From contig DASZDG010000002.1 in assembly GCA_035942255.1 (NCBI GenBank), positions 1-64,000 of the forward strand: a stretch of 64,000 nt of DNA. Reading direction: 5' to 3'. The first letter of the stretch is position 1; the number at the start of each line of letters is the position of its first letter. Under the pieces are notes generated by a model that saw only the letters and a list, made by a program, of their open reading frames with translations, was not told where the DNA came from and ran no database searches. The position numbers and the translations under genes are program-made. The DNA comes from JALZEG01 sp035942255. GTDB lineage: Bacteria > Actinomycetota > CADDZG01 > WHSQ01. Below are positions 8,180 through 16,937 of this stretch, in pieces.

Positions 8180-8871
8180 GACCGCCGCTCCCGGGGCCGC
8201 GGCACCAGCCGGTATCCGACGTTGCGGATCGTCTCGATCAGCGTCTCGTGCTCGACGCCGAGCTTGGCGCGCAAACGTCGCACGTGCACGTCAACCGTCC
8301 TCGTCCCGCCGTAGTAGTCGAAGCCCCACACCTCACGCAGCAACAGGTCGCGGTCGCACACGCGGCCCGGCCTCTGCGCGAGGAACTTCAGCAGCTCGAA
8401 CTCCTTGTAAGTGAGGTCGAGCGGCCGCCCGCGCACGTACACCTGGTAGTTCTCGGGGTTGACGGTCAGGTCCCCGACCTTCAGCACCGACGTCTCGTCT
8501 CCGTGCCCGGCGCGGCGCGTGAGGAGCGCGAGGCGTGCGGCGATCTCGGCCCCGCTCGCGTCCGCCATCACGAAGTCGTCGGCACCGCTCTCGAAGCGGA
8601 ACCCCTCTACGGAATGCGCGTCCACGACGACGAGTATCGGCGGCAGCCCGACCTCCCACGCCAGCGACATCCGCCGCGTCGCCTCCTCGGCAACGGTGAC
8701 GTCCGCGGTCGCGTCCACGAGGAGCACGTCGGGGTGGATCGGGATCAGGTCGTCCGCCACGGTCTCCTTCAGCCCCCGCGCCACCACCCGGTAGGGCGCG
8801 AGCGGGAACGCGGGCAGGAGGTCTCTCACCTCTTCCACCACGTCCGACAGGAGCAGGACCGTGAGCAACAT
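8176..8871 (-). CDS. glnR: GlnR-like orphan OmpR-family transcriptional regulator
   Basis: A 231-residue regulator. Residues 1-118 form a receiver-like domain with VLLVDA in place of the usual phosphorylation strand. Residues about 128-226 form an OmpR/PhoB winged helix with LDLTYKEFELLKFLAQ, GGTRTVDVHVRRLRAKLG and IRNVGYRLV, very close to Streptomyces GlnR. GlnR is an orphan regulator of nitrogen assimilation. Its neighbours here are nadE, glnA2, glnE and glnA, and two GlnR-box sequences occur in the window, which supports the call. AAGGAG lies two bases before ATG 8871; TTG 8868 would give a better spacing. No histidine kinase is adjacent. Confidence 0.8.
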   Translation of the reverse strand: MLLTVLLLSDVVEEVRDLLPAFPLAPYRVVARGLKETVADDLIPIHPDVLLVDATADVTVAEEATRRMSLAWEVGLPPILVVVDAHSVEGFRFESGADDFVMADASGAEIAARLALLTRRAGHGDETSVLKVGDLTVNPENYQVYVRGRPLDLTYKEFELLKFLAQRPGRVCDRDLLLREVWGFDYYGGTRTVDVHVRRLRAKLGVEHETLIETIRNVGYRLVPRPRERRS

Positions 8872-8888
8872 GACTCCTTGATGTTGGA

Positions 8889-10610
8889 CTACTCGGGCCC
8901 CTTCTCGCCGACGAGCTTCGACGGGAAGCGACCGAGGTCGTGGCCTTCCCTCCAGTGGTTCGTTATCGGCAGCCTTCGGTCGCGGCCGAACGCCTTCGTC
9001 GTCACCTTCGGCCCGGGAGGCGCCTGCCGCCGCTTGTACTCGGCCCGGTCGACCAGCGCGACGACCCTCTCGACCGTCGCCCGGTCGTGCCCCGCCGCCA
9101 CCATGTCCGCGATCCCCTCGTCGTCCTCGATGTACGCCTCGAGGATCGGGTCGAGCACGTCGTAGGGCGGCAGCGAGTCGGAGTCCTTCTGGTTGGGGCG
9201 CAGCTCGGCGGACGGCGCCTTCGTCAGGACGTTGTCGGGGATCACGTGGCCGAGCGTGTTGCGGTAGCGCGCGAGCGCGTAGACCTCGGTCTTGAAGACG
9301 TCCTTCAGCAGCGCGAAGCCCCCCGCCATGTCGCCGTAGAGCGTCGCGTACCCACACGCCATCTCGGACTTGTTCCCGGTCGCGATCACGAGGTGTCCGT
9401 ACCGGTTCGATATCGCCATCAGCAGGTTGCCCCTGATCCGAGCCTGGAGGTTCTCCTCCGCGAGCGCCGGCTCGGTCGCGCCGAACGTCTCCCTCAGGAC
9501 GCCGAGGTACGCGTGGTAAGGGACGCTGATCGGGATCTCCAGCATCTCGATGCCGAGGTTCGCCGACAGGAGCTTCGCGTCCTCGACCGAGTGCGCCGAC
9601 GAGAACTCCGACGGCATCGACACCCCGAGCACGGCATCGGGTCCGAGCGCGTCCGCGGCGATCGTCGCGACGAGCGTCGAGTCGATGCCCCCGGACAGCC
9701 CCAAGACGATCTTCTCGAAGCGGTTCTTCGACGTGTAGTCGCGCAGCGCGAGGCACAGCGCGGTGTACACCTCGGCCTCGGGCGACAGCTCCTGCGGTGC
9801 CGGCGGCGCGGCCTCCCCGCCCGCGGGGCGCAGCGTGAGCGGGATGCGGCGGATCGCGGGATGGCGCGTGGGCTTCGTCTCTCCGAGCGGCACGTCGACG
9901 ACCGCGAGCGACTCCTCGAACTGCGGGAGCTGCGCGCATACCTCTCCGTCCGGTCCGACCACGACCGAGCCGCCGTCGAACACGAGCTCGTCCTGTCCGC
10001 CGACCTGGTTCACGTACACGATCGACGAGCGCGCGCGGCGTGCCCTCTCACCGAGCATCTCGACTCGCTCGCCGAGCTTGTGCTTGTTCCACGGCGACGC
10101 GTTGATGTTCACGACGACCTGCGCACCGGCGTCGCCCTGGCTCACGACGGGGCCATGGGGGCTCCACGCGTCCTCGCAGATGCAAACGCCGATCACACCG
10201 TCGGGCGTCTCGACGAGCGTGTGGCCGCGCCCCGAGTCGAAGTAACGGAGCTCGTCGAACACGCCGTAGTTCGGGAGCCGGTGCTTCCGGTAGACGCCGG
10301 CCACGCGGCCCCCATGGCAGATCGCGGCCGCGTTATAGAGCGCACGCGAAGTCGGCTGGACGAAGCCGACGAACGCCAGCAGGTCCCCCGTGCGTGCGGC
10401 GACGTCGTGCAGGGCCTCGACGTTCGCCCGAAGAAACGACTCCTTCAGCAGCAGGTCCTCGGGCGGATACCCGGTGGTCGCCAGCTCGGGTACGACGAGC
10501 ACTTGGGCCCCCGCGTCCCGCGCCCACTCCACCGTCTCGATCAGGCGTTTCCGGTTGCCCGGCACGTCCCCGACGGTCAGGTTGAGCTGGGCCAGCGCCA
10601 TTCGGATCAC
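8889..10610 (-). CDS. nadE: Glutamine-dependent NAD+ synthetase
   Basis: A 573-residue two-domain enzyme that makes NAD+ from deamido-NAD+, ATP and glutamine. The N-terminal amidase (nitrilase) domain has VVPELATTGYPPEDL with the catalytic Glu, the Lys in YRKHRLPNYGVFDE and the Cys in GVCICEDAW. The C-terminal synthetase has the P-loop LGLSGGIDSTL (about residue 303) and GNKSEMACGYATLYGD. The start is GTG at 10610, with ATG 10601 three codons inside. It is first in an operon with the GlnR-like regulator (17-base gap) and is divergent from glnA2, with a GlnR box between them. Confidence 0.95.
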   Translation of the reverse strand: MIRMALAQLNLTVGDVPGNRKRLIETVEWARDAGAQVLVVPELATTGYPPEDLLLKESFLRANVEALHDVAARTGDLLAFVGFVQPTSRALYNAAAICHGGRVAGVYRKHRLPNYGVFDELRYFDSGRGHTLVETPDGVIGVCICEDAWSPHGPVVSQGDAGAQVVVNINASPWNKHKLGERVEMLGERARRARSSIVYVNQVGGQDELVFDGGSVVVGPDGEVCAQLPQFEESLAVVDVPLGETKPTRHPAIRRIPLTLRPAGGEAAPPAPQELSPEAEVYTALCLALRDYTSKNRFEKIVLGLSGGIDSTLVATIAADALGPDAVLGVSMPSEFSSAHSVEDAKLLSANLGIEMLEIPISVPYHAYLGVLRETFGATEPALAEENLQARIRGNLLMAISNRYGHLVIATGNKSEMACGYATLYGDMAGGFALLKDVFKTEVYALARYRNTLGHVIPDNVLTKAPSAELRPNQKDSDSLPPYDVLDPILEAYIEDDEGIADMVAAGHDRATVERVVALVDRAEYKRRQAPPGPKVTTKAFGRDRRLPITNHWREGHDLGRFPSKLVGEKGPE

Positions 10611-10630
10611 CGCTCAAGCGTAGAGCCGCC

Positions 10631-10646
10631 GTAACGATTCGGAAAC
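10631..10646. promoter_or_regulatory. Candidate GlnR box between nadE and glnA2
   Basis: GTAAC-N6-GAAAC occurs in the 58-base divergent gap. It matches the GlnR consensus described for Streptomyces (gTnAc-n6-GaAAc) at every specified base. The box ends ten bases before the presumed -10 element of glnA2. One pair of half-sites is present. Confidence 0.7.
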
Positions 10647-10668
10647 TTGACGGGCGTAGGGTTCCGGC

Positions 10669-12015
10669 GTGGAGAGACAACAGGACTACGTGCTGCGGAC
10701 GGTCGGCGAGCGCGGGATCCGCCTCGTGTGGCTGTGGTTCACCGACGTCCTCGGGTTCCTGAAGTCGTTCGCCGTCACCTCGGAGGAGCTCGAGCAGGCG
10801 TTCGAGGAGGGCATCGGGTTCGACGGCTCCGCGATCGAGGGCTTCGCCCGGGTGCAGGAATCGGACATGCTCGCCCGCCCCGACGCGACGACTTTCCAGA
10901 TCATGCGGTCCACGTCCGGGAAGGACGACGCCGGTGGCGCCCGCATGTTCTGCGACATCTACACGCCCGACGGGCGTCCGTTCTGGGGCGACCCGCGCTA
11001 CGTCTTGCGGCGCAACCTCGACCGCGCCGCCGAGCGCGGGTTCACGTTCTACGTCCACCCGGAGATGGAGTTCTTCGTCTTCCGCAGCCCCCAGGACCCG
11101 ACGCCGATCGACGCCGGCGGCTACTTCGACCTCACGCCGCGCGACGTGACGCAGGACCTCCGGCGGGACACGATCGAGGCCCTCGAGCGCATGGGCATCC
11201 CGGTCGAGTTCTCGCACCACGAGGTCGCTCCCTCGCAGCACGAGATCGACCTCCGCCACGCCGACGCGCTCACTATGGCGGACTCCGTGATGACGTTCCG
11301 GATCGCGGTGAAGGAGCTGGCGGCCGAGCGCGGCATGTACGCGACGTTCATGCCGAAGCCGCGCACGGATCTCCCCGGCTCCGGCATGCACACGCACATG
11401 TCGCTGTTCGAGGGGAACCAGAACGCGTTCCACGACTCTTCGGACGAGTACCACCTGTCGAAGGTGGCGAAGGCGTTCATCGCGGGCGTGCTGCGGCACG
11501 CGCGCGAGATCACCGCGGTTACGAACCAGTGGGTGAACTCGTACAAGCGCCTGACGCTCGGCCCCGGCTATCCGGTGACCGAGGCCCCCGTCTACGTGTG
11601 CTGGGGGCGGCACAACCGCTCCGCGCTCGTGCGCGTCCCGATGTACAAGCCGCGGAAGGGTCAGTCCACGCGCATCGAGATCCGCTCGCCCGACCCCGCG
11701 TGCAACCCGTACCTCGCGTTCTCGGTGATCCTGGCCGCGGGGATGCGCGGGATCGACGAGGGCTACGAGCTGCCTCCCGAGGCGACCGACAACATCTACG
11801 AGATGAGCGACAGCGAGCGACGGGCGCGGGGGCTCTGGCAGCTCCCGGACGACCTGTACGAGGCCGTCAAGGAGATGGAGGAGTCGGACCTCGTCGCCGA
11901 GGCGCTTGGCGAGCAGGTCTTCGAGTACCTGTTGCGCAACAAGAGGGCCGAGTGGGAGCAGTACAAGTCGTACGTCTCCCCGTACGAGGTCGAGCGCTAC
12001 CTGCCGCTGCTCTAG
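10669..12015 (+). CDS. glnA2: Glutamine synthetase-like enzyme, GlnA2 type
   Basis: A 448-residue member of the type I glutamine synthetase family. Its opening (VLRTVGERGIRLVWLWFTDVLG) and IGFDGSAIEGFARVQESDM match actinobacterial GlnA2. Catalytic features include EMEFF, the GSGMHTHMSL loop and NRSALVRVP. Streptomyces GlnA2 has been described as a gamma-glutamylpolyamine synthetase, so the substrate may be a polyamine rather than ammonia. A Tyr equivalent to the adenylylation site appears in DNIYEMS. GTG at 10669 has TAGGGT (10657-10662) six bases upstream and no ribosome site, suggesting leaderless expression. glnE lies nearby, as in mycobacteria. Confidence 0.88.
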   Translation: MERQQDYVLRTVGERGIRLVWLWFTDVLGFLKSFAVTSEELEQAFEEGIGFDGSAIEGFARVQESDMLARPDATTFQIMRSTSGKDDAGGARMFCDIYTPDGRPFWGDPRYVLRRNLDRAAERGFTFYVHPEMEFFVFRSPQDPTPIDAGGYFDLTPRDVTQDLRRDTIEALERMGIPVEFSHHEVAPSQHEIDLRHADALTMADSVMTFRIAVKELAAERGMYATFMPKPRTDLPGSGMHTHMSLFEGNQNAFHDSSDEYHLSKVAKAFIAGVLRHAREITAVTNQWVNSYKRLTLGPGYPVTEAPVYVCWGRHNRSALVRVPMYKPRKGQSTRIEIRSPDPACNPYLAFSVILAAGMRGIDEGYELPPEATDNIYEMSDSERRARGLWQLPDDLYEAVKEMEESDLVAEALGEQVFEYLLRNKRAEWEQYKSYVSPYEVERYLPLL

Positions 12016-12524
12016 CGCCTTTCTTCCATCGTCGCCGGCACGCGCGTCGCCCCGACCCAGCGCGGCCCCCAGTACGAGTCGTACAGCGACCGCACCCGCA
12101 CGCCGGACGACGTCGCCGAGATGAACTTGCCGCCGCCGACGTAGATGCCGACGTGGCCGACGCGAGCGCTCGTCGTCTTGTGGAAGACGAGGTCGCCCTC
12201 CCTGAGACGCGTCCGGTAGTGGATGCGCCTGAAGCCGGACCGCTGGCCCATGTCGAACTGCGCCTGCGAGCTGTGCGGCAGCGACGCGCCGTGGCCGCCG
12301 AACACCCAGCGGGTGAACCCCGAGCAGTCGAACCCGCGCGGGCTCGCGCCTCCGTACGAGTAGGCGGCGCCCATCTGACGGCGCGCTCGCGACTCGACGT
12401 GGTTTCGTTCCTTCTCGTAGTCCCGCACGTGATGCGCGTGTGCCGGGGCGATCGTTGCTGCCAAGGCGATCCCCGCGATCGCCGTCACGAGCTTTGCTCG
12501 CGTTCGGGTAGAGCCCGCGCTCAT
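12012..12524 (-). CDS. NlpC/P60 cell-wall hydrolase
   Basis: A 170-residue secreted peptidase expected to cleave gamma-D-Glu-diaminopimelate or similar bonds in peptidoglycan. ATG 12524 is preferred because AGGAGG lies five bases upstream. A signal peptide ends near APAHA. The catalytic Cys is in FDCSGF (about residue 66), the His in VGHVGIYVG (about 122), and GDLVFH precedes it. Only the catalytic domain is present, with no LysM or coiled-coil module. It converges on glnA2, the two stops sharing one CTAG. The 278 bases between this gene and glnE show no further gene. Confidence 0.9.
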   Translation of the reverse strand: MSAGSTRTRAKLVTAIAGIALAATIAPAHAHHVRDYEKERNHVESRARRQMGAAYSYGGASPRGFDCSGFTRWVFGGHGASLPHSSQAQFDMGQRSGFRRIHYRTRLREGDLVFHKTTSARVGHVGIYVGGGKFISATSSGVRVRSLYDSYWGPRWVGATRVPATMEERR

Positions 12525-12802
12525 GCCCACCTCCTGATGTGGTTGCCCGCGTGACGGCGCGCGCCGGCGCAGCCGTCCTTGTGTGCCTGAGGGCGCGACG
12601 CAGATCTGGCGCAGCCCCTGGGAGCCCCTGGTTGAGGCTCCGCGACCGTCCCGTGCTCGTATCGATCGGGACCGGCTCGGGGGGCACCGTAGCGAAGGCC
12701 GTAGATGGCCGCAACCGGGGGAGCGCGAAAAGAAGCCGCCCGTTGTTGTGGATGGGCCAGAAAGGAATCGCCCGCGAAGCGGCGAGTAGGCTCGCCCCGG
12801 TC

Positions 12803-15424
12803 ATGGACGCGGAAGGGTTGGTCGCCGAGCGCGCGGCCGCCGTCCGCGCCGCCAGCCGGTCGCTCGCGGACGTTGTGGACGAGGCGGGTGAAGTCCTCTC
12901 CGCAGAAGGTCCGCTTCCGGATCGCGACGCCTATGCAGCGCTCGCGCGCGCGGCGAGGTCGGAAGGTCCAGGCGAGCTGCGCCGGCTCAAGCGCGTCCGG
13001 CTGCTCGAGATCGCCGCGCGCGACCTGCGGGGCGAGATACCGCTCGAGGAGGTGGGCCGGTCCCTCGCAGATCTGGCGGACGCGTGCCTCGCCGCGTCGC
13101 TAGAGGCTCTCGACGGCGCGGGCGAGCTGTGCGTGATCGCCATGGGGAAGCTGGGCGCGCGGGAGCTGAACTACGCGTCGGACATCGACGTGATGTTCGT
13201 GTCGGCCGGCGACGCCCCGGCCGCCAAGCCGGTCGCGGAGAAGCTGCTCCACGAGCTCGGGGACTTCGCCCCCGAGGGCCAAGCGTTCCGCATCGACACG
13301 AACCTCCGTCCCGAGGGCCGCAGCGGGGCACTGGTCCGCTCGCTCGACGGCTACCTCGAGTACTACCGGCGGTGGGCGAAGCCGTGGGAGTACCAGGCGT
13401 TGATCAAGGCGCGTCACGCCGCGGGGGCCTCCGAGGTCGGGGACGCGCTCGTGCGGGAGACGCGGCCGCTCGTGTTCCCCGCGGAGGTGTCGAGCGAGCG
13501 CGTCGCGAGCGTGCGCAAGATGAAGGAGCGCGTCGAGGAGCACGCGCAGCGATCCGTCCGACGCGGCCGGAGCCGCGACGCCGACGACGTGAAGCTCGGC
13601 CCCGGCGGGATCCGCGACATCGAGTTCTCCGTCCAGCTGCTGCAACTGGTGCACGGGGGCATCGACGAGACCGTGCGGCCCCCCGCGACCCTCGACGCTC
13701 TCGCCGCGCTGGTCGACGGCGGCTACATGGCGGAGGACGACGGAGCGGGGCTCGCCGTCGCATACCGGTGGCTGCGCGGCGTCGAGCACCGGCTCCAGCT
13801 ATGGCAGGAGCGCCAGGTGCACCACCTCCCGTCAGGGGAGGAGGAGCGCGCGCGAATAGCCCGCGTGATGGGCTTCAAGGACTCGCCGGCGGAGAGCGCG
13901 CTCGAGCGCTTCGAGAACTACCACCGCGGCGTCCTCGCGGACGTGCGCTCGCGCTTCGAGAAGCTGTTCTACCGGCCGATGATCGAGTCGCTCGCCGAGG
14001 GCATCGGCCCGCGCCTGCCCGAAGAGGCGTTGCGCGAGCGGCTGCGGATCCTCGGGTTCCGCGACGTCGACCGCGCCGCCCGGACGCTCGCGGGGCTGGT
14101 GTCCGGAAGCTCCCGTCGCGCGCGCCTGTTCAAGGTGCTGACGCCCGCGCTGTTGCGCTCGCTCACGTCGACTCCGTTGCCCGACGCCGGGCTGTTCGGC
14201 TTCCTGACGCTGGGCGAGGCGCTCGGCAACCGGCTCGAAGCACTCAACGCTCTGAGGGACAACCCGCCGGCGGTGGGTGACCTCGCGCGCGTGCTGGGCG
14301 CGGGCCGGCTCCTCGCGGACGTGCTCACGCAGGTCCCCGACGAGCTCTCGCTGGTGGTGGACGCGCGCGAGGAACCCAAGGCGCGCGAACGGCTCGTCCG
14401 CGAGGCGCGGGGGTCGCTGAGCTGGCGCGAACCCGAGGCGCGGTGGGACGGGCTGCGGCGCTTCAAGAGGCGCGAGATGCTGCGCGTCGCCGTCGGTGAC
14501 GTCACCCGCGGGATGCCGGTGGACGAGGTGGGTGCGAAGCTGTCGGACCTCGCGGACGCGTGCCTGGAGGCGGCGCTCGACGACCTGAAGGTCCCGCTCA
14601 CGGTCATCGGGATGGGGAAGCTCGGGGGCCGCGAGCTGAGCTACTCGTCCGACGTCGACGTGATGTTCCTGCACGAGAGTGATCCCGCCGCGGCCGAGAA
14701 GGCGGCCGAGCAGCTGATGCGCGCGGTGGGCGAGGTCACGCCGGAGGGACAGGCGTTCCGCGTGGACGCGGCCCTTCGTCCCGAGGGCAAGGCTGGGCCG
14801 CTCGTCCGGTCTCTCGACTCGTACCTCGAGTACTACGAGCGCTGGAGCAAGCCGTGGGAGCACCTGGCTCTGCTGAAGGCGCGGGTGGCAGCAGGCGATC
14901 CGGATCTCGGCGAGAGGTTCGTGGCGCAGACGCGCGCGTACGCGTATCCGGCGAAGCTCCCCCCGGACGCGCTGGGAGAGATCCGTCACCTGAAAGCCCG
15001 CATGGAGAAGGAGCGAGTCCCGCGGGGGACCGATCCGCGCCGTCATCTGAAGTTCGGTCCCGGGGGCCTCGCCGACGTCGAGTTCGCCGTGCAGATGCTC
15101 CAGATCCAGCACGCGCACGACCGTGAGGACCTGCAGGTGACGGCGACGCTGGACGCGCTCGACGCGTGCTGGCGGGAGGGGCTCCTGGCCGACGCCGAGG
15201 CGCTGCGGCTCGCGGAGGCGTACCGCTTCCTCACGAAGGCGCGCAACCGGATGTTCTTCATCGCGGGCCGGCCGCAGGACGCGCTGCCGGCGAAGCCGGA
15301 GGAGCTGGAGGCGCTCGGCGTCGCGATGGGCTACACGGACCAGCCGCGGCAGGAGCTCGAGGAGGACTACCTGCGGCTGACCCGCCGGGCGCGCACGGTC
15401 GCCCAGCGTGTGATCTACGGCTGA
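12803..15424 (+). CDS. glnE: Glutamine synthetase adenylyltransferase/deadenylase
   Basis: An 873-residue enzyme that adds and removes AMP on type I glutamine synthetase. It has two nucleotidyltransferase domains. The N-terminal one carries GKLGARELNYASDIDVMF (about residue 115) and the C-terminal one GKLGGRELSYSSDVDVMF (about 606); each is followed by RPEG and a GPGGIRDIEF/GPGGLADVEF motif. The protein is shorter than Escherichia coli GlnE (946 residues) because little precedes the first domain. The frame stays open upstream to 12539, so an earlier start is possible. TAGGCT lies ten bases before ATG 12803. The likely target is the glnA product encoded at 18749-20173. Confidence 0.92.
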   Translation: MDAEGLVAERAAAVRAASRSLADVVDEAGEVLSAEGPLPDRDAYAALARAARSEGPGELRRLKRVRLLEIAARDLRGEIPLEEVGRSLADLADACLAASLEALDGAGELCVIAMGKLGARELNYASDIDVMFVSAGDAPAAKPVAEKLLHELGDFAPEGQAFRIDTNLRPEGRSGALVRSLDGYLEYYRRWAKPWEYQALIKARHAAGASEVGDALVRETRPLVFPAEVSSERVASVRKMKERVEEHAQRSVRRGRSRDADDVKLGPGGIRDIEFSVQLLQLVHGGIDETVRPPATLDALAALVDGGYMAEDDGAGLAVAYRWLRGVEHRLQLWQERQVHHLPSGEEERARIARVMGFKDSPAESALERFENYHRGVLADVRSRFEKLFYRPMIESLAEGIGPRLPEEALRERLRILGFRDVDRAARTLAGLVSGSSRRARLFKVLTPALLRSLTSTPLPDAGLFGFLTLGEALGNRLEALNALRDNPPAVGDLARVLGAGRLLADVLTQVPDELSLVVDAREEPKARERLVREARGSLSWREPEARWDGLRRFKRREMLRVAVGDVTRGMPVDEVGAKLSDLADACLEAALDDLKVPLTVIGMGKLGGRELSYSSDVDVMFLHESDPAAAEKAAEQLMRAVGEVTPEGQAFRVDAALRPEGKAGPLVRSLDSYLEYYERWSKPWEHLALLKARVAAGDPDLGERFVAQTRAYAYPAKLPPDALGEIRHLKARMEKERVPRGTDPRRHLKFGPGGLADVEFAVQMLQIQHAHDREDLQVTATLDALDACWREGLLADAEALRLAEAYRFLTKARNRMFFIAGRPQDALPAKPEELEALGVAMGYTDQPRQELEEDYLRLTRRARTVAQRVIYG

Positions 15425-15500
15425 TTTACGGAAGGGGATCGCGCCCGAGTAAAGAAGTCTGGACATTCGAGACAAAACGACTGTCGAGAAGGGATCCCGG

Positions 15501-16775
15501 ATGCTCCAGTCACGCCGTCTGCCGTTCGCCGCCCTCGCCCTGCTGACTTCCTTGTTCTCGCTTGCCTTGGTGCACTCCCCGGGGGCCGCGACGGCCTCGC
15601 CGCGCGATCCCGAGCACGACTCCGAGCACATCCTCGTGGGATGGGACAGGTCGCTTCCGGAGCAGGCGCGCGCGGACGTCCACGAGAGGATGAACGGCGA
15701 GGTCGCGAACCGCCTGGCGTTCGTCGACGTCGACGTAGTCGAGGTCCCCGAGAACCAGGATCCCGCCGAGTGGGTGGCGCGCTACGAACGTCACCCGCAC
15801 GTCGCGTTCGCGGAGCTGAACTACCGGGCCGACCAGAGGTCGGTCCCGTCGGACACGCTCTTCGGCGACCAGTGGGGCTTCCACAACACGGCCCAGTCGG
15901 TGAAGGCGAGCCTCGTGCGCGGCGTAGCCGACTGGGACATCGACGCGCCGGAGGCGTGGGACCTCGCGTTTGGGCCGGGGTCCTTCCCGACGACCGGCGG
16001 CACGCGCGTCGCCGTGATCGACTCCGGGATCGACCGCGCCCACGTCGACTTGATGGAGAAGGTGAAGGCATGCGCGTCCGCAGTCGCCGTCGTCGGTGTC
16101 CTCACGAACGGGACCTGCAGCGACGACAACTTCCACGGCACGCACGTCGCGGGAACCGTCGCAGCCGTGACCGGCAACGGGCTCGGCGTGGCCGGCACCG
16201 CACCCAACGCGGAGCTCGCGATCTGCAAGGCGCTCAACGCGTCCGGCTACGGGTTCATCGCCGACATCGTCGCGTGCATCGACTGGTCGTGGAACGCCGG
16301 CGGGGCCAGGATCATCAACATGAGTCTCGGCTCGACGGCCGGAACGGACACGCTCGCCAGGGCGGTCAAGGCGGCGCACGGCGCGGGCATCCTCGTCGTC
16401 GCGGCCTCCGGGAACACCTACGACGGGGACTTGAACTACCCCGCGGCCTACGCGGAGGTCATGTCCGTCGCGTCCTACAACCAGGCCGGGGTCGTCTCGG
16501 TCTTCACGAGCTGCAACTCCGACGTGGAGATCGCGGCCCCCGGTGAGGACGTGTGGTCGTCGTTCCCCGAGAACACCTACGGCATCATCAGCGGCACGTC
16601 GATGGCAGCGCCGCACGTCGCCGGCGCCGCCGCGCTCGTCATGTCGGAGCAGGCCCTCACGGCGACGCAGGTGCGCTCGAAGCTGAAGACGACGGCGGTG
16701 GCGGGTCTTTCCACCGGGGGCCGCAAGGAGTGCGCGTCGTATCCCGCGCTGAACCTCGCGAACGCGCTCCGGTAG
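15501..16775 (+). CDS. Secreted subtilisin-like serine protease (S8 family)
   Basis: A 424-residue exported protease. A signal peptide of about 33 residues is followed by an inhibitor-type propeptide (about 35-110). The catalytic domain has Asp in AVIDSGID (about residue 175), His in NFHGTHVAGTVAA (about 213) and Ser in SGTSMAAPHVAGAAALV (about 370). ATG 15501 follows GAGAAGGGA at a suitable distance. It is transcribed alone, and its stop abuts the stop of a convergent small membrane gene (TAG-CTA). It is probably a general extracellular protease. Confidence 0.92.
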   Translation: MLQSRRLPFAALALLTSLFSLALVHSPGAATASPRDPEHDSEHILVGWDRSLPEQARADVHERMNGEVANRLAFVDVDVVEVPENQDPAEWVARYERHPHVAFAELNYRADQRSVPSDTLFGDQWGFHNTAQSVKASLVRGVADWDIDAPEAWDLAFGPGSFPTTGGTRVAVIDSGIDRAHVDLMEKVKACASAVAVVGVLTNGTCSDDNFHGTHVAGTVAAVTGNGLGVAGTAPNAELAICKALNASGYGFIADIVACIDWSWNAGGARIINMSLGSTAGTDTLARAVKAAHGAGILVVAASGNTYDGDLNYPAAYAEVMSVASYNQAGVVSVFTSCNSDVEIAAPGEDVWSSFPENTYGIISGTSMAAPHVAGAAALVMSEQALTATQVRSKLKTTAVAGLSTGGRKECASYPALNLANALR

Positions 16776-16937
16776 CTAGAGGGCCCGCGCGACGACGAGA
16801 TAGAAGAGGACGAAGAACACGAGCAACGCGGCGATCGTCAGGATCATCCTGCCGGTCGCCGCGAAGCTCTCGCGGCCGAGGCCGCCCATGACGGCGACGA
16901 GCGCGAGCAGTATCGCGAGGACCGGGAGGAACTTCAC
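16776..16937 (-). CDS. 53-residue two-span membrane protein
   Basis: A small protein made almost entirely of two hydrophobic helices (about residues 2-18 and 31-50) separated by GGLGRESFAATGR. Its GTG overlaps the stop of the peroxiredoxin-like selenoprotein gene as GTGA, so it is translated with it. No family is recognised. The coupling suggests a membrane partner or anchor for the redox enzyme, which is inference only. Confidence 0.6.
   Translation of the reverse strand: MKFLPVLAILLALVAVMGGLGRESFAATGRMILTIAALLVFFVLFYLVVARAL

Noticed and set aside
12525..12802. Open extension upstream of the GlnE ATG
   Set aside because: The codons from 12539 lack family similarity and a ribosome site. They are kept only as an alternative start; otherwise the gap shows no gene.
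8872..12804. Long minus-strand frames covering nadE and glnA2
   Set aside because: They run through well-supported enzymes in other frames and have no domain content. The real regulator begins at 8871.
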